DNA of 64,000 bases. Source: Nostoc sp. MG11. Lineage in GTDB: Bacteria > Cyanobacteriota > Cyanobacteriia > Cyanobacteriales > Nostocaceae. Made by a program: the position numbers and the translations under genes. Numbering within the stretch: the stretch's first letter is position 1; every line of letters starts with the position of its first letter. The DNA lies in NCBI RefSeq assembly GCF_014904695.1, contig NZ_JACXXN010000010.1, positions 62,001 to 126,000 on the forward strand. Reading direction: 5' to 3'. Shown here one piece after another: positions 27,568-36,688 of this stretch. Under the pieces are notes generated by a model that did no database searches, was not told the origin of the DNA, and was given only the letters and a program-made list of their open reading frames with translations.

Positions 27568-29076
27568 TTAAAACTCTTTGGGAGCGCGTCCATTGAGTTT
27601 AGTAAGACTTTTCAGTTTTGAGCCTAATTCTTCTGTCAAAGCTGACGCTTGATAGCGCCACTCCCAGTTACCCTCAGCAACACCAGGAAAATTCATCCGC
27701 GTTTCGTTTCCTAATCCCAAAACATCTTGCAAAGGAATAATCGCTTGATTCGCTATGGAACTCAAAGCTAGTCGAATTAAATCCCAGTGAACGCCTTCAG
27801 GACTGATACAACCTAAATAAAGCAGCAAGTTTTGCTTTTCGGATTCACTAGCTGTATTGAACCAGCCTATTGTTGTGTCATTGTCGTGAGTCCCTGTATA
27901 AACTACAGCATTTCGTGGGTAATTGAACGGTAAAAACGGGTTATCGGGATCAGAACCAAAGGCAAACTGCAAAACTTTCATGCCGGGAAATTCATATTTG
28001 TCTCTTAGCGCATCCACCTCTGGGGTAATTACTCCCAAATCTTCGGCTAAGACGGGTAGCTTACTCAACTTCTGCTTAATAACTTCAAAAAAAGCTTCTC
28101 CAGGCGCTTCTACCCATTCTCCATTGACAGCTGTTTCTTCCCCTTGGGGCACAGACCAAAAAGCTTCAAAGCCACGGAAATGGTCAATGCGGATAATATC
28201 TACATAATCCAGCATCGCCTCAAAACGCTGCACCCACCACTTAAAGTCCTGTTTTTGCAATTTCTCCCAGTTATAAACTGGGTTGCCCCACAATTGGCCT
28301 GTAGAGCTAAAGTAATCTGGTGGGACTCCTGCCATTTGCGCGGCTTCTCCAGTCTCTTCATCTAAACAAAAGATGTCAGGATGCGCCCACACATCGGCAC
28401 TATCGTGAGCTACATAGATGGGGATATCACCGATAATATCTATACCACGCATGTTGGCGTAGCTTTTCAGCTCTGACCACTGCCGGAAAAACTCAAATTG
28501 AATAAACTTGTAATAAAAAATCTCACCATTGAGCCGACGCTGTACCTGATCTAATGCTTGCGGTTCACGCTTGACAAGTTCTGGTTCCCATGTATACCAG
28601 CTTGCATTTTCATTAGCATCTTTCAGTGTCATAAATAAGGCATAATTATCTAGCCAATAGGCTTTGCTGTCGCAAAAACCTGCAAATTCTTTCTGCTGTA
28701 TGGGCGTAGCATGATTTCTAAAGTTTTCACAAGCTTTTTTGAGTAGTCCAATCTTAATTGGTACAACCTGCTCAAAATCTACCTTTTCCGTTGGAAATGC
28801 TGGTAAGTTGGCAAAGTCTTTTTCAGCTAATAAACCCTCTTCTAGCAGTTTCTCCGGGCTTATCATCAGGGGGTTTCCTGCCATTGCCGAGTAGCACATA
28901 TACGGAGAATTACCGTATCCGGTGGGGCCTAATGGTAAAACTTGCCAATATTGTTGATGGCTATCTTTGAGAAAGTCAATGAAGCGATAGGCTTCTAAGC
29001 CTAAATCTCCGATGCCAAATCGACTGGGAAAGGAAGTGGGATGCAGCAAAATACCGCTTGATCTAGGAAAAGGCAT
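27568..29076 (-). CDS. malQ: 4-alpha-glucanotransferase (GH77)
   Basis: Transfers alpha-1,4-glucan segments in glycogen/maltodextrin metabolism. 502 residues, the normal size. It starts PRSSGILLHPTSFPSRFGIGDLG. Catalytic motifs RIDHFRGFEAFW (nucleophile Asp), PVLAEDLGVI (acid/base Glu) and GTHDNDTT are intact. Convergent with the RodZ-like gene. Confidence 0.95.
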   Translation of the reverse strand: MPFPRSSGILLHPTSFPSRFGIGDLGLEAYRFIDFLKDSHQQYWQVLPLGPTGYGNSPYMCYSAMAGNPLMISPEKLLEEGLLAEKDFANLPAFPTEKVDFEQVVPIKIGLLKKACENFRNHATPIQQKEFAGFCDSKAYWLDNYALFMTLKDANENASWYTWEPELVKREPQALDQVQRRLNGEIFYYKFIQFEFFRQWSELKSYANMRGIDIIGDIPIYVAHDSADVWAHPDIFCLDEETGEAAQMAGVPPDYFSSTGQLWGNPVYNWEKLQKQDFKWWVQRFEAMLDYVDIIRIDHFRGFEAFWSVPQGEETAVNGEWVEAPGEAFFEVIKQKLSKLPVLAEDLGVITPEVDALRDKYEFPGMKVLQFAFGSDPDNPFLPFNYPRNAVVYTGTHDNDTTIGWFNTASESEKQNLLLYLGCISPEGVHWDLIRLALSSIANQAIIPLQDVLGLGNETRMNFPGVAEGNWEWRYQASALTEELGSKLKSLTKLNGRAPKEF

Positions 29077-29272
29077 ATTTAACCTGTAATGATAGGAGAG
29101 AGGGATTATTTAAACGACACGCTAAGCGATCGCCCAAGGGGCAGTGGCAAAGCCAATCGCATCGAATTTATCACGGAACAGTATTTGCAGGGTAAATCAA
29201 GTAAACTCATCTTGATTGTCATTTGTTGGTGATGACCAATAACCAATGACTAATGACCAATGAGTAATTACT

Positions 29273-29704
29273 ATGACTTACCGAAATCCTGCACCGACAG
29301 TTGATATCATCATTGAACTAGTAGATCGACCTCATCGGCCAATAGTGTTAATTGAAAGACATAATCTACCCCTAGGTTGGGCTATACCGGGTGGTTTTGT
29401 AGATTATGGGGAACGGGTGGAAGTGGCGGCACAGCGGGAAGCTGAGGAAGAAACGGGTTTGCAGGTGGAATTAGTTGAACAATTACTGGTGTATTCTGAC
29501 CCCAGTCGTGATCCGCGCAAGCATACAATTAGTATTGTGTTTTTGGCGACGGCGACGGGAGAACCTCAAGCTGGGGATGATGCCAAAAGTGTAGGCATTT
29601 TTGAGTCTTGGTGTGTGCCTGAGAATTTATGTTTTGACCATGACAAAATTCTGCGGGATTATTGGCGGTATCGGCATTATGGGATACGTCCGAGGTTGGG
29701 GTAG
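29273..29704 (+). CDS. NUDIX hydrolase
   Basis: 143 residues. Nudix box GGFVDYGE-x7[13 protein letters not shown] is complete. The short family (ADP-ribose-pyrophosphatase-like) fits; the substrate is unknown. The final 32 bp of the gene plus 13 bp beyond are duplicated at 31133-31177. It is preceded by an STRR tract. Confidence 0.88.
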   Translation: MTYRNPAPTVDIIIELVDRPHRPIVLIERHNLPLGWAIPGGFVDYGERVEVAAQREAEEETGLQVELVEQLLVYSDPSRDPRKHTISIVFLATATGEPQAGDDAKSVGIFESWCVPENLCFDHDKILRDYWRYRHYGIRPRLG

Positions 29705-29718
29705 GAGGAACGAACCGC
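29674..29718 (+). repeat. Direct repeat copy 1 (end of NUDIX gene); copy 2 at 31133-31177
   Basis: The 45-bp segment GCATTATGGGATACGTCC... to GAACCGC is repeated with four mismatches at 31133-31177. The two copies bracket the vapBC-like pair and repeat DNA. Confidence 0.8.
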
Positions 29719-30050
29719 AGAGGCGCAGCGAAAAGTATGTAGCAAGATCCCGCAGGGTGCGCCGGCTACCCTACGGGAACGCCTAAAGGCGAACCGGCGA
29801 ACATTTAGCGCAGCGTTAGCGACGCAGGAGCGTCACTTTTCAATACAGAGGACGCACAGAAGGAACCAAAGGGCGCGTACTCCTACAGAGAAGCAAGCTA
29901 CGTGCAGTGTCTCGTAAAGCCTGCGACATAGCTACGCTTAGGCGCAGCCTCTCGTAGAGAAGAGAAGGAAGAAGGGAGAAGATATCTGGAATTCCCCAAC
30001 ATACAGTTTGCGTAAACGTTCTGTAGAAATCGGTTGCTGTTGGGAGGATA

Positions 30051-30743
30051 TCAAAGCCAAGATTCCAACGCTAAAGCTTGCACCTGTTGTATCCTTTGAA
30101 AATCGCTATCCCCTGAGACGACGGTGAAGTTATGATGCACAGCAGTTGATCATTGGTGTCAACTTAAGCTCAAACACTCAATTTCCAGTAGTTTCAGATC
30201 CTCCAACCCCCTTCAAAAGGGGGCATTCGATTCTAATTCCCCCCTTAAAAAGGGGAGCCAGCGCGGTCTTGGGATCTCCCCAAGTGGAGCGACTGGCGTG
30301 GGTTAGGGGGGATCTCAAATCTAGGTGGTACATCGAAAAACTTTGAAATGCTTATCAGACTAAGCTTTCAAGTTAAGTTGACACCAATGAGCAGTTGATG
30401 CTATCCACAAGTCGTTATCGCTAAAACCCAAATCTTAAACTGTAAACTTTCTACGCTTTGCTTTGTCTTTGGGGCCAAAATACTCGACAATTTCTCCTTT
30501 GAGGCTACCGTAAACATTGGCAACCCCTCCACTAATGGGATAAAGGTCAATAGCTTGCAGAAAAGTTCTGACAAAGCGAAGATTTGCTTCTTGTTGAGAA
30601 GACTTTTGCACCATGAAAAGGAGTTTACCTTGCACAATAACGCTAGTTGCAACCCCTAAGCCGATGTGTTCTTGTAACCGACGAATGACGTTTGTTTCTC
30701 CAAAAATTATCCGACTACAATGGTTGGTATCTAGGAGGTACAT
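30051..30743 (-). pseudogene. VapC-like PIN toxin, broken by stop codon and MITE
   Basis: The gene starts MYLLDTNHCSRII and reads 102 codons to an in-frame TAA followed directly, in the same frame, by DLGFSDNDLWIASTA. There a 239-bp MITE interrupts it. Beyond the MITE and one copy of the target duplication the same PIN domain resumes: VHHNFTVVSGDSDFQRIQQVQALALESWL, then stop. Removing the MITE plus one target repeat restores one frame except for the single stop. The product is therefore probably inactive: the retained open frame lacks the last acidic residues (NDLWIA, GDSDF). It sits 2 bp after its antitoxin gene. Confidence 0.88.
30151..30389. mobile_element. MITE, 239 bp, with 17-bp perfect TIRs and 10-bp target duplication
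   Basis: The terminal inverted repeat is CATTGGTGTCAACTTAA at 30151-30167, with its exact complement at 30373-30389. The flanking direct repeat AGCAGTTGAT lies at 30141-30150 and 30390-30399. The interior contains CCCCCTT-type palindromes and a copy of the AGCCAG/ACTGGC repeat, but no ORF. It is inserted in the vapC-like gene. Confidence 0.9.
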
Positions 30744-30745
30744 TA

Positions 30746-31054
30746 CTAAAATTCAGCCGGGGAACGGGTTTGGTAAACAAGCTGCAAGCACTCCTCAAAA
30801 TCATCCCCTTGCCAGGTTCCGGCAAATTTTAGCAAGTCTTCTGCTTTAAAGCCTCTAAGAATTGGTGTTGCTTCCTGTATTTCCGGTTTCGTTTTATGAC
30901 TGGAAGTATCATCATTTTTTTCCGTTGACAGTTCAAGAGATATTTCCTCGGTTCCTGATTTTGTCTTAAGAAAACGCAAAAAATCTAGCGTTTGGGCTAG
31001 TAGAACATCTGAGGACGATTCAATTTCTTGGAGCAGTAGTTCTTTAATATTCAT
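30746..31054 (-). CDS. VapB-type antitoxin (DUF2281-like N-terminus)
   Basis: 102 residues. The N-terminal MNIKELLLQEIESSSDVLLAQTLDFLRFLK is typical of antitoxins that precede PIN toxins in cyanobacteria. The C-terminus (ILRGFKAEDLLKFAGTWQGDDFEECLQLV) resembles toxin-neutralising tails. It stands 2 bp upstream of the disrupted PIN gene, so it is now an antitoxin without a working cognate toxin. Confidence 0.75.
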   Translation of the reverse strand: MNIKELLLQEIESSSDVLLAQTLDFLRFLKTKSGTEEISLELSTEKNDDTSSHKTKPEIQEATPILRGFKAEDLLKFAGTWQGDDFEECLQLVYQTRSPAEF

Positions 31055-31290
31055 TCTGGTTTATTCATAAATGATGTTTTGCAGCATGTCGTAACAGTAT
31101 TATACGAGTGAGATCGAGGTGCTGACCTGACAGCATTATGGAATACGTCCGAGGTTGGGATAAGAGGAATGAACCGCCATCGCGCAGCGTCTCGCAGAGA
31201 AGACGCCAAGGGCGCAAAGGAAGAGGGGAGAGGGATACCTCTGACACAAAGTTTTTGTGATTATACTGTGTCAGTGGTATTCAAGGGTGC

Positions 31291-32484
31291 ATTATAGATG
31301 CTGAGGAACTTTTAAAACAATATGCAAAAGGTCAACGAAAGTTTGATTCAGTAAATCTGAGAGGAGTAGACCTCAAAGGTGCAAATCTGAGTGGCATAGA
31401 TCTAACAAGTGCAGATTTGACAGGAGCGGATTTAAATAATGCCAACCTGAGTAAGGCATGTCTTAAATGCACAAATCTCACTAGGGCATCTCTGACAAGC
31501 GCAAACTTAAGTGGTTTGGTGGAAAGTTCTAGTTTAAATTTGAGTTGGGCAGACCTAGATAATGCCAATTTGAGTGATGCTATGCTAAATTCTGCCAATC
31601 TAACGGAAGCTTCTTTGAAAGAAACAAATGTCGTGAGAGCTAACCTTAGTGGTGCAAATTTAAGTGGGGCTAACTTGTTTGAAGCTGATTTGAGTCAAGC
31701 AAACCTAACTCATGTGACACTCAAAGGTACTAATTTCCAGGGAGTCAAGATTCGGGGTGTTAATTTATCTCAAAAAGATTTGTCTGGTATGAATATGGCT
31801 GAGGCTGATCTAGGTGCAGCAAATCTCAGAGGCATAAATTTCAGAAAAGCTTGTCTAAAAGAGACAAATTTAGAGAGAGCGGATTTACAACAAGCGAATT
31901 TAATGAAGGCAAAGCTGAACGGAGCAAATCTTAGAAAAGCCGACTTAACTGGAGCAAATATTTACGGGGCAACCTTTAAAGATGCAGACCTGACTGGTGC
32001 GATAATGCCTGATGGAGAGATCTACAAGCCGATCGCCTCTGAGATGGAAATCGGTAAACAGGAAACATCGTTAGAGAAAGTGATATCTATGACTCGTAAA
32101 GTAATTCGTACTGATAACGCACCGGCTCCAGTGGGCCCTTATAATCAAGCGATCGCAGCTTCAGGTCAATTTCTATTCATAGCTGGACAAATTGCCATCG
32201 ATCCCCGCCTTGGTGATGTCGTTTATACTGATGACGTAAAAAAGCAAACTGAGCAGGTAATGGCTAATCTGGAAGCTATCCTGACAGCAGCAGGTGCAAC
32301 TTTCCAAAATGTGGTAAAAACCACTGTATTTTTAGCTGATATGAATGATTTTGCCGCAGTAAACGCGGTTTATGCCAAATATTTCCCCGAAGATACAGCC
32401 CCAGCACGGGCTTGTGTTCAGGTGTCGCGTTTACCTAAAGATGTGTTGGTAGAGATTGACTGTATAGCGGTGATTAGTGATTAG
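31291..32484 (+). CDS. Pentapeptide-repeat protein fused in frame to RidA
   Basis: Residues about 1-245 are A(D/N)LXX pentapeptide repeats, a right-handed quadrilateral beta-helix. Without any stop the frame then enters a full RidA (YjgF/UK114) domain ([22 protein letters not shown] ... [10 protein letters not shown]), a deaminase of reactive enamines. The natural N-terminus [24 protein letters not shown] has no ATG, GTG or TTG; the likely start is ATT 31291 or ATA 31294, with AAGGG just upstream. The first canonical codon in frame is TTG 31417, inside the repeats. Either a true fusion or two products, with RidA from ATG 32089. Confidence 0.7.
   Translation: MIDAEELLKQYAKGQRKFDSVNLRGVDLKGANLSGIDLTSADLTGADLNNANLSKACLKCTNLTRASLTSANLSGLVESSSLNLSWADLDNANLSDAMLNSANLTEASLKETNVVRANLSGANLSGANLFEADLSQANLTHVTLKGTNFQGVKIRGVNLSQKDLSGMNMAEADLGAANLRGINFRKACLKETNLERADLQQANLMKAKLNGANLRKADLTGANIYGATFKDADLTGAIMPDGEIYKPIASEMEIGKQETSLEKVISMTRKVIRTDNAPAPVGPYNQAIAASGQFLFIAGQIAIDPRLGDVVYTDDVKKQTEQVMANLEAILTAAGATFQNVVKTTVFLADMNDFAAVNAVYAKYFPEDTAPARACVQVSRLPKDVLVEIDCIAVISD
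32089..32484 (+). CDS. ridA: RidA domain, possible separate product by internal start
   Basis: 131 residues from ATG 32089, matching the normal RidA length and N-terminus. Arg in the C-terminal [11 protein letters not shown] (substrate carboxylate binding) and EIDCIAV are present. Only a weak GAGAAAG precedes the ATG, so independent translation is not certain. Removes 2-aminoacrylate and related imines. Confidence 0.75.
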   Translation: MTRKVIRTDNAPAPVGPYNQAIAASGQFLFIAGQIAIDPRLGDVVYTDDVKKQTEQVMANLEAILTAAGATFQNVVKTTVFLADMNDFAAVNAVYAKYFPEDTAPARACVQVSRLPKDVLVEIDCIAVISD

Positions 32485-32585
32485 AAAAAACGTATCAATG
32501 AGTAAAATCTTAACGGTTACATTTATGCGATCGCTTCTATAACTTTGGGAATACTGAGACTAAGTATCCTAAAGGAGTATTAGAA

Positions 32586-33059
32586 ATGGCAGAAAATCGC
32601 ATCAGTGTCAACTTAGCCCCAGCAGACAAGCAAGCAGTCATGCAGGCGATCGCTACAATTAGAGAAAAGTTACCGTTCTTGATTGATTTGACAACCCAAG
32701 ACCGACGCACCATAGTCAAGATGGGAGATAAAAGTCGGGCCTTTGTCAGAAAAGCCTTAGAAGTGGCTACACAGAACCCGGAATTTTTACCCCGTTCTTT
32801 TGATTTAGAAGAGATGCGCCGAGATTTGGCGATATATGAGGACTTGTATCCGGTGCTGTTATCTTTGACGCAACTGCAAGAACTGGTGGATGATACCTGT
32901 ATCGCTGCTGGTAGTGAAGCTTATGCAGCAGCATTGGCAATTTACAACTATGCCAAAGCTAGCGGTGATGTCACAGGTTTAGATGCAGTAATTGATGAAA
33001 TGGGACGCAGGTTTACCCGCCGTTCCAAGAAAAATAAACCCGAAGCCGCAGCCAGCTAA
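32586..33059 (+). CDS. Conserved cyanobacterial protein of unknown function
   Basis: 157 residues, helical, no membrane segment. It starts MAENRISVNLAPADKQAVMQAI, with AAAGGAG upstream. I do not recognise a family with known function. It is followed by a strong terminator hairpin (33117-33139), so it forms a single transcription unit. Confidence 0.8.
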   Translation: MAENRISVNLAPADKQAVMQAIATIREKLPFLIDLTTQDRRTIVKMGDKSRAFVRKALEVATQNPEFLPRSFDLEEMRRDLAIYEDLYPVLLSLTQLQELVDDTCIAAGSEAYAAALAIYNYAKASGDVTGLDAVIDEMGRRFTRRSKKNKPEAAAS

Positions 33060-33116
33060 AGCATAAAATAGATGATAACAGCAGTTATTAATTAAGTACA
33101 ATACGCGTTCTTTCTG

Positions 33117-33139
33117 GGGGCATAACATTGTTATGCCCC
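33117..33139 (+). terminator. Rho-independent terminator
   Basis: GGGGCATAAC-ATT-GTTATGCCCC, perfect 10-bp stem followed by TTTCGTGTTTT. Confidence 0.8.
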
Positions 33140-33224
33140 TTTCGTGTTTTAAATCCTAAGATTCTTGTAACCTGCAGATACAAATTTTGTTTGTGTAGCC
33201 GCGACTTCTAGTCGTCAGGGCATT

Positions 33225-33450
33225 TTTGAGCCTCTGAGCCTGGAAGTTGAGCCTCTGAGCCTGGAAGTTGAGCCTCTAAGCCTGGAAGTTGAGCCTCTAA
33301 GCCTGGAAGTTGAGCCTTTGAGGCTGACAGTTGAGCCTTTGAGCCTGACGATTGAGCCTTTGAGCCTGACAGTTGAGCCTTTGAGGCTGACAGTTAAGCC
33401 TTTGAGGCTGACGATTGAGCCTTTGAGCCTGACAGTTGAGCCTTTGAGCC
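33225..33450. repeat. 21-bp tandem repeat array upstream of the NACHT gene
   Basis: About ten to eleven copies of a 21-bp unit, first TTGAGCCTCTGAGCCTGGAAG type (four copies), then TTGAGCCTTTGAGSCTGACAG type. In one frame it would encode E-P-L-S-L-x-V heptads, but no good start codon precedes it. There are no spacers, so it is not CRISPR. The array ends about 120 bp before the NACHT start codon. Confidence 0.85.
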
Positions 33451-33569
33451 TGAAATTAGAAGTTTATCTAGATAAATTATTAAATTTACTGCTGGTTTTC
33501 AGAAAAAATCTGATAAAACCTTGTTGAAATATATTAACTCAGTACATCTACCAGCGTCATACAACAGCT

Positions 33570-36431
33570 ATGAGCACTACCTCTGGATTTTCAGTCAGCA
33601 AACCTGTTGCATTGTGGAATAGACCCATTAACGCTGACTTTAAGGAACTATTTAAATCACTAGGCAAAGGTGTGATAGATGGAGTCTTGGGTAAGTGGGA
33701 AGAGGTAGCCAAAGATGCTGTAGAAGCTACAGCAGCACTAGGTTTAACAGCAGCACCAGAGGAAGTTGCTTGGTTACTAATTTACCGTTCTTTGGTAGAA
33801 GCAATAGTGAGTTTGGTAAAAGGAAATCAAGAGTTACTGTTTGAAAAACCAAACGAGAGTGATCTTGAGGAATTGTGCGATCGCCTCAACCATTCCCTAG
33901 AAAGTATAGAATTGCGTATTGACCAAGATTTTTTTAGCCGTCCCAAAGATTTGCCCATTCTGGAAGCGATTAAAACTGCTTTTGCCGACTGGTTAAAATA
34001 CTTTAGCGTCAATCAAGCCCAGGCACAGACAATTAGTCATCGTCTTCCTACCTATTTTGTGTTTGCTTTACATGAAGAGTGGGCAAAACATCCAGAAAAA
34101 TATGCTTGTTTAAAATCAGAACTGGATACCCCATTTACTCAAGCCAATGAACGGGAACAGTCATGGCAGCGTTATTTAGCTTGGCTACAAAAACAGGTTG
34201 AAGAACCGATGCTTTTAGAAGCCTTTGGTTTAAAACAGGTTTATGTTCCTTTACACGCCTACTATAAGCAAAAAGTTGCGGGTGAAAAGTCAGAAGAATT
34301 TGAACGCCGGATGAGAGAAGATGAGAAATATCAGCGCGTTGTTCTTGACTTAGAAATTGAACTAGAAACTTGGTTAGAAAAAGGCGATCGCAATGATGCC
34401 ATTAGAGTGATTAGTGGTGGCCCAGGAAGTGGTAAATCTTCCTTTGCCAAAATCTTTGCAGCTAACCAAGCAGAAAAAGGGAAAATTCCGGCTTTATTTA
34501 TTCCTTTGCACCATTTTGAACCCTCGGATGACTTAGTTGATGCAGTTGGTAAGTTTGTGCGAGACGATGGCTTTCTCAGACATAATCCGCTAGATAAAGA
34601 TAAGGCTGATTCCCGCTTACTCATTATCTTCGATGGTTTAGATGAGCTTGCTATGCAGGGCAAAATTGCCACTGAGATTGCTCAACAATTTGTGCGTGAA
34701 GTCCAAAGAAAAGTAGAGCGGTTTAATGGGCGTGAAACTTGCTTACAAGTGTTAATCAGTGGACGGGAACTGGTAGTGCAAGCAAATAGTAGCGACTTTC
34801 GCCAACCACAGCAAATATTGCATATCTTGCCTTATTTTGTGACTGAAGATGAGAGAAAGAATTACATTGATGATCAAAACTTGTTGCAGCAAGATCAACG
34901 TCAGATTTGGTGGCAGAAATACGGCAATGCTAGCGGACAGGAATATGATTGTTTACCAGAAGAGTTAAACCAAGATAACCTTACAGAAATTACTGCCCAA
35001 CCCTTGCTGAATTACCTGGTAGCATTGAGTTTTGACGAGCAAAAGAAATTTCCTACAGATGGCAACCTGAATGCAATTTATGCAAATTTGCTCACAGCAG
35101 TTTATCAGCGCGGTTGGGCTGATTATCAACATCCAGCCATACGTGGAATTGAGGAAAAAGACTTTGTTCGCATCCTGGAAGAAATTGCTTTAGCTTCCTG
35201 GCATGGAGATGGACGAACAACAACAGTCAGAGAGATTGAAGCCCATTGTGAACACAGTGGTTTAAAGAGTCTTTTAGAAAAGTTTCAGGAAAATGCAAAA
35301 TTAGGCGTAACTCGTCTTTTGATTGCCTTTTATTTTCGAGAGAGTGGAGTTAAAGAACAGGAAAAAACTTTTGAATTTACTCACAAAAGTTTTGGTGAAT
35401 ATTTGACAGCAAAACGCATCGTGCGAGAAGTTAGACTTATTCATAAAAAGCTCAAGGATCGCCTGGATGATCCAGATGAAGGATGGGATGAGCGCGAGGC
35501 TTTAAAAAGGTGGGCAATTCTCTGCGGTGCATCCCCTATGGATGAATACCTTTTTAACTTTGTTGCAGATGAAATGCCTTTACAAAATCCATCGGATGTT
35601 GGTAATTGGCAGCAGACATTATGCCATCTGATTGGTTTTATGTTGCGTCATGGAATGCCGATGGAACGTTTGACTCCCAGACCTGATTTTCAAGAAGAAA
35701 ATAGACAAGCACGAAATGCAGAAGAAGCATTGTTGGCTGTCTTAAATGCTTGCGCTAGAGTGACAAAGACAGTTTCAAAGATTCAATGGCATACTCCTGA
35801 AGCTTTTGGTATCTGGATTTCCCGCTTGCAAGGGCAAAGAATCAATACTTATACTGATGTGTTTTGCTTGAATTGCTTGAGTTTTTTAGATTTACAAGGT
35901 CGCACTTTAGTTTTGAAAGACTTTTATAAGGCGAATCTTGAAGAGGCGAATCTTGAACGGGCGATTCTTGAACGGGCGAATCTTGAACGGGCGAATCTTG
36001 AACGGGCGAATCTTGTACTGGCGAATCTTGTAGGGGCGTATCTTGTAGGGGCGTATCTTGAACGGGCGAATCTTGAACGGGCGAATCTTGAACGGGCGAA
36101 TCTTGTAGGGGCGAATCTTGAACGGGCGAATCTTGAACGGGCGAATCTTGAACGGGCGAATCTTGTAGGGGCGAATCTTGAACGGGCGAATCTTGTAGGG
36201 GCGAATCTTGAACGGGCGAATCTTGAACGGGCGAATCTTGTAGAGGCGAATCTTGTAGGGGCGAATCTTGAACGGGCGAATCTTGAACGGGCGAATCTTG
36301 AACGGGCGAATCTTGTAGAGGCGAATCTTGTAGGGGCGAATCTTGAATGGCCAAGACTTAAACCGGCAAATTTTGAGGGCGAAAATTTAGCAGACTTAAA
36401 TGAGGGTTCAGCTTCAGACTCCGATGAGTGA
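33570..36431 (+). CDS. NACHT-type NTPase with C-terminal pentapeptide repeats
   Basis: 953 residues. Unidentified N-terminal region (1-250). NTPase: Walker A GGPGSGKSS near 283-291; Walker B with NACHT-type acidic extension LLIIFDGLDELAM near 350; sensor-like LISGRE; then TAQPLLNYLVAL and a helical region (EFTHKSFGEYLTAKRI) typical of STAND proteins. Residues about 787-929 are 28 pentapeptides, mostly ANLER and ANLVG. Bacterial NACHT proteins of this type can act as antiphage sensors or signal-transduction ATPases; the role here is inference. No effector domain such as a nuclease or TIR was recognised. No partner gene overlaps it. Confidence 0.88.
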   Translation: MSTTSGFSVSKPVALWNRPINADFKELFKSLGKGVIDGVLGKWEEVAKDAVEATAALGLTAAPEEVAWLLIYRSLVEAIVSLVKGNQELLFEKPNESDLEELCDRLNHSLESIELRIDQDFFSRPKDLPILEAIKTAFADWLKYFSVNQAQAQTISHRLPTYFVFALHEEWAKHPEKYACLKSELDTPFTQANEREQSWQRYLAWLQKQVEEPMLLEAFGLKQVYVPLHAYYKQKVAGEKSEEFERRMREDEKYQRVVLDLEIELETWLEKGDRNDAIRVISGGPGSGKSSFAKIFAANQAEKGKIPALFIPLHHFEPSDDLVDAVGKFVRDDGFLRHNPLDKDKADSRLLIIFDGLDELAMQGKIATEIAQQFVREVQRKVERFNGRETCLQVLISGRELVVQANSSDFRQPQQILHILPYFVTEDERKNYIDDQNLLQQDQRQIWWQKYGNASGQEYDCLPEELNQDNLTEITAQPLLNYLVALSFDEQKKFPTDGNLNAIYANLLTAVYQRGWADYQHPAIRGIEEKDFVRILEEIALASWHGDGRTTTVREIEAHCEHSGLKSLLEKFQENAKLGVTRLLIAFYFRESGVKEQEKTFEFTHKSFGEYLTAKRIVREVRLIHKKLKDRLDDPDEGWDEREALKRWAILCGASPMDEYLFNFVADEMPLQNPSDVGNWQQTLCHLIGFMLRHGMPMERLTPRPDFQEENRQARNAEEALLAVLNACARVTKTVSKIQWHTPEAFGIWISRLQGQRINTYTDVFCLNCLSFLDLQGRTLVLKDFYKANLEEANLERAILERANLERANLERANLVLANLVGAYLVGAYLERANLERANLERANLVGANLERANLERANLERANLVGANLERANLVGANLERANLERANLVEANLVGANLERANLERANLERANLVEANLVGANLEWPRLKPANFEGENLADLNEGSASDSDE
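35931..36355 (+). repeat. Homogenised 15-bp tandem repeat encoding pentapeptides
   Basis: About 28 units of GCGAATCTTGAACGG or GCGAATCTTGTAGGG, often identical over many successive copies, inside the NACHT gene. The identity at DNA level, not only protein level, points to recent unit expansion. Confidence 0.9.
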
Positions 36432-36619
36432 CTTACAAACATTAAAAATTTGTAGAGTGCATTACATTCTTAATGCATCATTCTGGATACTTTCGATGCG
36501 TTCCGCTGCTGCTAACGCACCCTAGCAAACCAGCGCTCAACTCAATTGCATTAAAATATTAAGCGATTTCTCCTTCTCATGACAATGTGTAGGCGTAGGC
36601 GTAGCCCGCCGGAGGCATC

Positions 36620-36654
36620 GCTAGTCAAATCTCTTGATACCCTGAAATAAGAAT
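36620..36654 (+). repeat. 35-bp duplicated upstream segment; second copy at 37033-37067
   Basis: GCTAGTCAAATCTCTTGATA... occurs in front of both the 36689 gene and relB, with one mismatch in 35. In both cases it ends 35 bp before the start codon. It may include promoter elements (TTGATA). Confidence 0.8.
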
Positions 36655-36688
36655 TAAGAAAAACTGATCCAGTTTTACGGTAAAAACC

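Noticed and set aside
33225-33450. CRISPR array.
   Set aside because: Units are contiguous 21-mers without unique spacers and there are no cas genes.
33318-33527. Heptad-repeat protein in the 21-bp array.
   Set aside because: The only start lies within the repeats, no ribosome-binding site precedes it, and the upstream units have no start codon.
35842-36442. Long minus-strand ORFs (QDSPV and RFARS repeats) over the NACHT tail.
   Set aside because: They are mirror frames of the 15-bp repeat in the real gene on the plus strand.
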